Shown here: positions 58,602 through 64,000 of the stretch, one piece after another
Layout of the letters: each line of letters opens with the position of its first letter
Position numbering within the stretch: the first letter of the stretch is position 1
DNA from: SG8-41 sp036555615
GTDB lineage: Bacteria > Pseudomonadota > Gammaproteobacteria > Burkholderiales > SG8-41
Reading direction: 5' to 3'
NCBI GenBank assembly: GCA_036555615.1
Contig: DATBKZ010000101.1
Span: 62,001-126,000, forward strand
DNA: 64,000 bases
Translations under genes and position numbers: made by a program
Notes under the pieces: generated by a model
Seen by the model: only the letters and a program-made list of their open reading frames with translations
Databases searched by the model: none
Told to the model about the DNA's origin: nothing

Positions 58602-59545
58602 CGCAGTCGCTCGCCGGGGCCAAGCTGCGCGGCGCTGGGCCCGTAGATCACGGCGCGCGGATCCTGCAGCCGGTCGGCCGCCCGCGACAGGATCTGGGCA
58701 CTCGCGCGCAGCTCCTCGGCCGTGGCGCGAATCTCGTGCAGGCCGGAATCGGCGGTGTGATCGAGGCGCTTGGCAAGCGCGGTCGTCTCACGCTCGAGCG
58801 ACTGCACGGCGCGCGCGAGCTCGCGCAGCGTCGCGTCGGCCTGCTTCATCGCCGGCTGTGCGCCCACGCTGACACGCTCCACCGCTTCCGCGATGCCCCG
58901 GCTCGATTCGGCAAATTCCAGGGCGCTTTTCGCAAGGGCATCCGCGACCTCGTCGAGCCTGCCGGTCCGCTTCACCAGGTCGGCCGAGAGATCGCGCAGG
59001 TTGGCGAGCGCCGCCCCGAAGGCCTCTCGATTCTCCTTGTTGAGGAGCTGCTCCATGTTGGAAAGCGCGGCGGCGCCGGTGAGGGCCAGCCGGTTCATCG
59101 CGCTCGTGAGCAGCTCGATGTCCGACTGCCCTTCAGGTATCACCGGATACGATTCGCCTGGCTGCACAGCGGCAAGCGCGGGTCCGGGCTGGCCCGGCGT
59201 GGCGAGGTGAATGCGAGCGATTCCCGTCAGGATATTGCGGTCCACGACCGCCACGGTGTTGGTGCTGACGGGGGTGTCGCGCTCGATGCGAACGATGACA
59301 CGGACCCGGTTGATGTTCTCTTTCGAGATCGAGTAGCTTTCGACTCGCCCCACCTTCACGCCGCGCATGTTCACGTCGCCGCCCACCTGGAGGCCCTCCA
59401 GCGACTGGCGCTCGAAGTAGATCGTGTAGTAGTGGAAATCCGCGCGGGCGCCGGTGCGCGCGAGCCATGCGATGGCCAGCACCACTGCGAGGATCAGCGC
59501 AAGCAGCGTCGCGCCTACGGTCGTGTAGCGGGCTTCAGGTTCCAA
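58598..59545 (-). CDS. MCE-domain protein, MlaD family
   Basis: Periplasmic lipid-binding subunit of an Mla-type ABC system. The 315-residue protein has one N-terminal membrane helix (TLLALILAVVLAIAWLART) and a single MCE domain around residues 35-115 (FHYYTIYFERQSLEGLQVGG, VNMRGVKVGRVESYSI, NTVAVVDRNILTGIARIHL). A long C-terminal helical region follows (ALSNMEQLLNKENREAFG, ALAKSALEFAESSRGIAEAV), which may form a tube or bind partners. It overlaps both neighbours, so translation is coupled. The helical tail is longer than in E. coli MlaD and resembles the larger MCE proteins. Confidence 0.9.
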   Translation of the reverse strand: MEPEARYTTVGATLLALILAVVLAIAWLARTGARADFHYYTIYFERQSLEGLQVGGDVNMRGVKVGRVESYSISKENINRVRVIVRIERDTPVSTNTVAVVDRNILTGIARIHLATPGQPGPALAAVQPGESYPVIPEGQSDIELLTSAMNRLALTGAAALSNMEQLLNKENREAFGAALANLRDLSADLVKRTGRLDEVADALAKSALEFAESSRGIAEAVERVSVGAQPAMKQADATLRELARAVQSLERETTALAKRLDHTADSGLHEIRATAEELRASAQILSRAADRLQDPRAVIYGPSAAQLGPGERLR

Positions 59546-60311
59546 GGTTGTTTTCCGGAGCCTCGAGCATTGTGCGCATGCGGAAGTAAGACTGCAACCA
59601 CGGATCGTCCACGCGCATGATGTCTTTCACCGGCCCATCGGCGATGACCTTGCCGCGGCTGAGCACGATCGCCCGATCGACGATGCTGAGCAGCGTATCG
59701 AGATCGTGCGTGACCACCAGGATCGTCAGTCCGAGGTCGTCGCACAGAAACCGCAGCAGCCGGTCGAACTCCCGGGCAGTGATCGGATCGAGGCCGGATG
59801 TGGGCTCGTCGAGGAACAAGACCTCGGGCTCCAGGGCCAGCGCGCGCGCCACTGCCGCGCGCTTGCGCATGCCGCCCGAAAGCTCGCTTGGCATCTTGGT
59901 GGCCGCCTCTGCCGGCAGGCCCGCGAGCGCAATGCGCAGCCGCACCAGGGGACCCAGCAGATGTGCCGGCACCTTGGCATGCTCGATCAGCGGGGTCGCG
60001 ACGTTCTGCGCAACGGTGAGCGAGGAGAAAAGCGCGCCGTCCTGGAACAGCATGCCGAAGCGCCGCCGCAGCGCCATCAAGTCCTCTTCCGGGGCGCTCC
60101 AGACGTCGGTTCCCAGCAAGCGCACCGTTCCGGCGACCGGGCGCAGCAAACCGATGATCTCGCGCACCAGAACCGACTTGCCGCTGCCGCTTCCGCCGAT
60201 CAGTGCCGCAATCTGCGCGCGGGGCACGCTGAAGGAAACGCCGTCGTGCACGGTCTGCATGCCGAACCGGGTGACGATGGAATCCACCTCAATGACCGGC
60301 GCCGTGATCAA
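59535..60311 (-). CDS. Mla-type ABC transporter ATP-binding protein
   Basis: ATPase that powers phospholipid transport with the MlaE-like permease. The 258-residue protein has Walker A in LIGGSGSGKSVLVREIIG, the Q-loop FQDGALFSSLTVAQN, the signature ELSGGMRKRAAVARALALEP, Walker B in VLFLDEPTSGLDPI and the switch His in VTHDLDTLLS. This is the MlaF type, recognisable by SGGMRKRAA. I start at the TTG at 60311, which overlaps the permease stop (ATTGA), because homology begins just after (APVIEVDSIVTRFG). It overlaps mlaD by 11 bases. Confidence 0.92.
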   Translation of the reverse strand: MITAPVIEVDSIVTRFGMQTVHDGVSFSVPRAQIAALIGGSGSGKSVLVREIIGLLRPVAGTVRLLGTDVWSAPEEDLMALRRRFGMLFQDGALFSSLTVAQNVATPLIEHAKVPAHLLGPLVRLRIALAGLPAEAATKMPSELSGGMRKRAAVARALALEPEVLFLDEPTSGLDPITAREFDRLLRFLCDDLGLTILVVTHDLDTLLSIVDRAIVLSRGKVIADGPVKDIMRVDDPWLQSYFRMRTMLEAPENNLGT

Positions 60312-61426
60312 TAGCCGAGCTCCTGTAACAGGATGGCAAAGAATGCGTCGAGCAGGATCACCGATACGATGCATTGCACGACCGTCGAGGTGGTGCTGAT
60401 GCCGATGGCGCGCGAATCACGGCTGACCGACATGCCCATGCGGCAGCCGATCATCGCGATGAACGCCGCGAATACCGCTGCCTTCGAAAGCCCCACGATG
60501 ACATGCTCCAGCGCCAGCGCGGAGCGCACGCGCTCGATGAAGGTCGTGGGCGTGATATCGAGGAGAGGATTGGCGACGGTCATCGCACCCGCCATGCTGG
60601 AGATATCGCCCACGAACACCAGCAGCGGCAGCGCGATGACCAGCGCGAGCAACCGTGGGATCACCAGCACCTGCATGGGCGACAGGCCGAGGGTGCGGAT
60701 TGCGTCGATCTCCTCCGTCAGCACCATGGTCCCGAGTTGAGCCGTGAATGCCGCCCCGGACCTTCCCGCCACGATCACCGCCACGATGATCGGGGAGAGC
60801 TCGCGGGTAGTGCCGATCGCAACTCCGTCCACGACGAAGATATTGGCGCCGTACTTCTCGGCTTGCAGTCCGAAAAGGTACGCAAGAACCACGCCGATCA
60901 GGAAGGTCACCAGCACGACGACCGGGATCGCCTGGGCACAGACGTGATGGAGCTGCACCGCGAGCTCCTTCCAGCGCAACGCGCGCGGGCGCAGCGCAAT
61001 ATCTCCCAGAGCGACCGCCGAGCGCCCGACAAAATCGAGGTGGCCGTGCATGAGGTCGCGGAAATCGAGCACGTGCATGCCGATCACCGCGAGCACGCCG
61101 TGAGCGCGCGGGGCGATCTCGCCCGCAGCGGGGTCGAAACGGCTCTGGACGGCCTCGATCACGCGCAAGTGGCTCCTGCTGAAGCCTTCGAGGCGCCCGA
61201 TGCTCGCGCCAGCAGCGGCAACGCGCCGCAGCAGCGCCAGCGCCGAGGCAGTATCGAGCCTGGTGAGCGCGGCACCGTCGACGGTCAAGGACGAGGCAGG
61301 CAGGCTCGCGGCCGCGAGCGCAGCATCGATTTCGGCTAACCGGGAAAGGTGCCACGCGCCGCTCACGAACAGCGTGGCCTGCCCCGCTTCCGATTGCAGC
61401 CAGCAATCACGCGCGGGGGCGTTCAT
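60308..61426 (-). CDS. MlaE-family permease with N-terminal STAS-like domain
   Basis: Integral inner-membrane permease of a phospholipid ABC transporter. The 372-residue protein has a soluble STAS-like N-domain (residues 1 to about 105: GAWHLSRLAEIDAALAAASL, LTRLDTASALALLRRVAAAG). The MlaE domain follows, with LVTFLIGVVLAYLFGLQAEKYGANIFV in part, TRELSPIIVAVIVAGRSGAA and FTAQLGTMVLTEEIDAIRTL. It also has CRMGMSVSRDSRAIGISTTS. In E. coli STAS (MlaB) is a separate subunit; here it is fused, as in many proteobacteria. It is the first gene of the four-gene operon. Confidence 0.92.
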   Translation of the reverse strand: MNAPARDCWLQSEAGQATLFVSGAWHLSRLAEIDAALAAASLPASSLTVDGAALTRLDTASALALLRRVAAAGASIGRLEGFSRSHLRVIEAVQSRFDPAAGEIAPRAHGVLAVIGMHVLDFRDLMHGHLDFVGRSAVALGDIALRPRALRWKELAVQLHHVCAQAIPVVVLVTFLIGVVLAYLFGLQAEKYGANIFVVDGVAIGTTRELSPIIVAVIVAGRSGAAFTAQLGTMVLTEEIDAIRTLGLSPMQVLVIPRLLALVIALPLLVFVGDISSMAGAMTVANPLLDITPTTFIERVRSALALEHVIVGLSKAAVFAAFIAMIGCRMGMSVSRDSRAIGISTTSTVVQCIVSVILLDAFFAILLQELGY

Positions 61427-61471
61427 CGCGTATCAAATGCCCGAGTTCGCATAAAGCGGCTCGGGCGTATT

Positions 61472-63730
61472 CTACTTCCTCCCGCGCTGTGCGAGCGCCT
61501 GCTCCAGGCTCAGCTTGGCGTCGCGGTTATCTTGCGCGGCGGCCTTGCGCAGCCACGCCTCCGCCTCGTCGCGGTCCTCCTCCACACCCTTTCCCGCCCA
61601 GTAGTACTTGCCGGTCATCAACTGGCCCCAATCATTGCCGAGCCGGGCAGAGGCGAGAAAGTCCTGGAACGCGAGGTCGGCCCGACCCTGCTGCTGGTAT
61701 CGCCACCCGCGCTGGTTGAACGCGTGAACGGAGCTCGGGTCGGCCTCGATGACCAGGCTCAACAGATCGATCGCCTCGGCGGCGCCGCCGGCGCTCGCCG
61801 CGGAAACCGCGCGCTCCAGGCAGTAGCGAACGTCGCGCGCCTTCGACAGCGCCAGCCGGACGTCCGCGAACGCCTCGGCGTCACGCTTCAACTGGCTCAG
61901 CACCCAGGAGCGCTCGCAGAGCGTGCCTGCCCCGTCGTAGAGCGCGATGGACTCGTCGTAGTGCTTGAGGGCCTGCGCGAATTCGTTCGCCTGTTGCCGT
62001 TCGAAGGCGCGATAGGCGGGAATGCGCGCGGCCAGCCGGTCCACGGCGCGGGGATCGGCGAGCTGCGAGCGCGATTCGGCGAGGTACGCCTCCATCTGCC
62101 TGAGACTCCCGCCCCACCGCGGCTCGAGGCTTGCCATGTGCGCGAGCCTCAATTCGACGCTTTGTGGCGCGAGCTTGACCGCATCGAGGTATTGCGTGCG
62201 CTCGTTCCGGCGGTCACCGAGGGTGCGCGCGATGGACATAAGCGTGAGGCGGCTCAGATAAGGACTTTGCGTCAACGTAAGCGAGCGCTCCAGGTCCGAA
62301 CGGGCCCGGTCGAGGTAAGCCTGCATCGCACGGATGTTCTCCTCGGGCGTATCACTGATGAATCCGGTACCCCTCGCTTCGAGGCCGCGGAAATACAGAA
62401 AAGTGCCGCGCGCTGCCGCCGCTGCATATGAAGCGTCGTATTGCCTGGCCCATTCGTTAAGCGTCTGCTCCGCCTCCGGCGGCACCTTGTCGAAGGCCCG
62501 GAAGGCGTTTTCGAGACGCGGGCCGAGGGCCGGATCGGCCTCAAAGGCCCGTTGATAGCCGCCGAGCAGGCGTTCCAGCTCCGGGAAATCCCGCTCCTCG
62601 ACCAGCCTGACGATATGCCGCTGAACCGGGTCGAGAGCGACGAGCACAGGCCTGGTTGTCACTTGTGCCATGTCGGTGGCTTCTTCGCCACCCTGGGCGT
62701 CAACCTCCCCGGCTTCCGCCACGTCCCCGCCTCCCCGCGCAAGCTCTGCACGCTCCTCGGTTGGTGGATGCGAAGAAATGAAGGTGGGCAAGCCGCGGCG
62801 TTGCCCCGTTACGCCTTCCAGCCGCCGGAGAATCGCGGCAAAGTGGCGCGGCTCGATGCCACTCTTCCGCATGAGCTCGATCGCATAGAGGTCGGCCTCG
62901 CGCTCGTGGTCGCGCGAATACTTGGTTTGCAGCAGCAGCGTCGGTGCGGCTGCCGCGAGCGACGTGGTCGAGGCGATGTCCCCGGTGACCCCCGCAATGA
63001 TCAGCGCAGTCGCCGAACTTTCGAGCAGGCGCCGCATCGTATGACGGTGGTGGACGTGTCCCAGCTCGTGCGCCAGGACTGCGATGACCTCCCGGTCGTT
63101 GCGCGCTAGCCTCACCAGCTCATCGGTCATGACGATGATGCCGGACGGGAGCGCGAACGCGTTGGCGCCAATGGCCGGGCTCGCGCGGAACTCGAGCCGA
63201 TAGGGCGTGGCATCGCTCGCGGCGCGCGCCGCTGCGTCGAACCCCGCGCGCAGCCGGGACTGGCGTGCGGCGGGCAGCTTGCTGGGCCGCAGGAAATACT
63301 TCTCCATTCCCGTGAGCGTCTCGCGCCCGAGCGCCGCTTCGGCCTCGACCGGGATGCGTGCGGCGAGATTTTCTACCGCGACCGGCAACACGCGGTCTAT
63401 GAGGAGCCACAGGGCCGCCACGACCATGGCAATCGCGAGCACCGCGAAGGCCGGACGCGACTCCCAGCGGTGAAGGATCTGCTCGTAGTGGCGCTCACGC
63501 GTCATGCGGTCCACCGCGTCGTTCTCGGCGGTGACGCACGCACCGCCGCCTGGCAGATAGAGCCAGCGCGGCGTGTTGGCAATGCGCAGCGACCGGCGCA
63601 CCCTGCGCGCGTCGAACTCCTCGTTCACGTCACGGCCGATCACCTTCAGCCTGTCGCCGGTGACCATCACGCCCACCGGATGCCCCCGGGAGGTCCTGCC
63701 GTCGAAGTAAACCGCCTGCAGGACGCTCAT
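61472..63730 (-). CDS. M48 family metallopeptidase with long TPR-like C-terminus
   Basis: A 752-residue protein. After a soluble N-terminus that starts MSVLQAVYFDGRTSRGHP there is one membrane helix (PAFAVLAIAMVVAALWLLID). The peptidase domain has the zinc motif HExxH in VIAVLAHELGHVHHRHTMRR and the third ligand in YSRDHEREADLYAIELMRKS. From about residue 350 it has helical repeats of the TPR/Sel1 kind (AFNQRGWRYQQQGRADLAFQ, MTGKYYWAGKGVEEDRDEAE). It is therefore a membrane metallopeptidase with a protein-binding tail, longer than YcaL or BepA. Its start overlaps the end of the upstream DUF898 gene by four bases, so the two may work together. Confidence 0.88.
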   Translation of the reverse strand: MSVLQAVYFDGRTSRGHPVGVMVTGDRLKVIGRDVNEEFDARRVRRSLRIANTPRWLYLPGGGACVTAENDAVDRMTRERHYEQILHRWESRPAFAVLAIAMVVAALWLLIDRVLPVAVENLAARIPVEAEAALGRETLTGMEKYFLRPSKLPAARQSRLRAGFDAAARAASDATPYRLEFRASPAIGANAFALPSGIIVMTDELVRLARNDREVIAVLAHELGHVHHRHTMRRLLESSATALIIAGVTGDIASTTSLAAAAPTLLLQTKYSRDHEREADLYAIELMRKSGIEPRHFAAILRRLEGVTGQRRGLPTFISSHPPTEERAELARGGGDVAEAGEVDAQGGEEATDMAQVTTRPVLVALDPVQRHIVRLVEERDFPELERLLGGYQRAFEADPALGPRLENAFRAFDKVPPEAEQTLNEWARQYDASYAAAAARGTFLYFRGLEARGTGFISDTPEENIRAMQAYLDRARSDLERSLTLTQSPYLSRLTLMSIARTLGDRRNERTQYLDAVKLAPQSVELRLAHMASLEPRWGGSLRQMEAYLAESRSQLADPRAVDRLAARIPAYRAFERQQANEFAQALKHYDESIALYDGAGTLCERSWVLSQLKRDAEAFADVRLALSKARDVRYCLERAVSAASAGGAAEAIDLLSLVIEADPSSVHAFNQRGWRYQQQGRADLAFQDFLASARLGNDWGQLMTGKYYWAGKGVEEDRDEAEAWLRKAAAQDNRDAKLSLEQALAQRGRK

Positions 63731-64000
63731 ATGCCGAGATCCAGGTTGAAGATGTCGCCGAGCTCCTGCCCCGTGGCGCCGACCCGCTCGAGCGCCGGAT
63801 TGGCCTCGTGGGGAGCCTCGTCCCGGACGTGCATGGCCATACTGTCGAGCCGGTAGCGCAGGGTGCGGACGATGGCCCAGGGAATGAGGAGCCCCGCGGT
63901 CGCGGCGATCGCGATCACATTGCCGATGTACAGCCGGGCGAGCGTCGCGGCCGCGAGGGTGCTGGAAAAGCGGATGCCGGGACCGTGGGCACCGTTCCAC
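63727..64000 (-). CDS. YjgN/DUF898 family membrane protein, C-terminal part (5' truncated by window edge)
   Basis: The last 90 codons of a gene that enters the window from the right. The visible part has RFSSTLAAATLARLYIGNVI, then AIAATAGLLIPWAIVRTLRY and RLDSMAMHVRDEAPHEA. The RLYIGN...GLLIPWAxxRTLRYR block is typical of the YjgN/DUF898 family of multi-pass membrane proteins of unknown function. The stop codon overlaps the ATG of the M48 gene by four bases. This pairing suggests a functional link, but no activity is known to me. The start is outside the window. Confidence 0.8.
   Translation of the reverse strand, partial: WNGAHGPGIRFSSTLAAATLARLYIGNVIAIAATAGLLIPWAIVRTLRYRLDSMAMHVRDEAPHEANPALERVGATGQELGDIFNLDLGI

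Overview
The window is GC-rich, densely coded bacterial chromosome, most likely from a betaproteobacterium (Burkholderiales or a relative). The main evidence is gene order: rne, rluC, sppA, a tetrapyrrole-methylase-type methyltransferase, maf, yceD, rpmF, plsX, fabH, fabD, fabG, acpP, fabF, mltG, tmk, holB and tatD form one block. The uvrC-pgsA-tRNA arrangement and two orphan tripartite-tricarboxylate (Bug-type) receptors agree with this. The assignment is inferred from gene order and protein families, not from a search.

Layout. 1-5 kb: the end of nagZ, a CDF metal exporter, efp, uvrC, pgsA and a tRNA cluster (Gly-GCC, Cys-GCA, Leu-UAA). 5-11 kb: a DUF1178 protein, a universal stress protein, a three-gene beta-oxidation-like cluster (crotonase, 3-hydroxyacyl-CoA dehydrogenase, thiolase) and a membrane PAS protein. 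11-20.5 kb: a minus-strand fatty-acid and envelope operon running from yceD to tatD, driven by a strong promoter that appears to give an almost leaderless yceD mRNA. 20.6-33.6 kb: maf, a methyltransferase, sppA, rluC, rne with a long leader, a low-molecular-weight phosphatase, uvrB, a secreted beta-propeller, an aromatic/aspartate aminotransferase and an AsmA protein. A tRNA-Asn with a clear terminator follows.

33.8-50.1 kb is an accessory catabolic region of two divergent gene groups. The minus group holds a ThDP enzyme, a SMUG1-type glycosylase, a CobW/COG0523 GTPase, an LVIVD propeller, a beta-hydroxyacid dehydrogenase and a bicupin. The plus group is a probable nine-gene operon: two Gfo/Idh/MocA oxidoreductases, a Bug receptor, a degenerate M24 (pita-bread) enzyme, a PEP-synthase-like protein without a PEP barrel, a carboxymuconolactone-decarboxylase/AhpD-like protein, two D-2-hydroxyacid dehydrogenases and a third Gfo/Idh/MocA protein. 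The AhpD-like gene has an in-frame TGA exactly where the second cysteine of the CxxC motif should be. A perfect hairpin with a GGTC apical loop follows it, so it is probably a selenoprotein (CxxU). This is the most interesting item in the window.

50-64 kb: GTP-dependent PEP carboxykinase with a terminator hairpin in its leader region, two MFS transporters, a glutathione S-transferase, a second Bug receptor with an insertion, small hypothetical proteins including a YgfX-like one, a four-gene Mla/MCE lipid-transport operon (mlaE, mlaF, mlaD and an auxiliary lipoprotein), and an M48 metallopeptidase overlapping the end of a YjgN/DUF898 gene. No insertion sequence, integrase, CRISPR array, phage gene or rRNA was seen.
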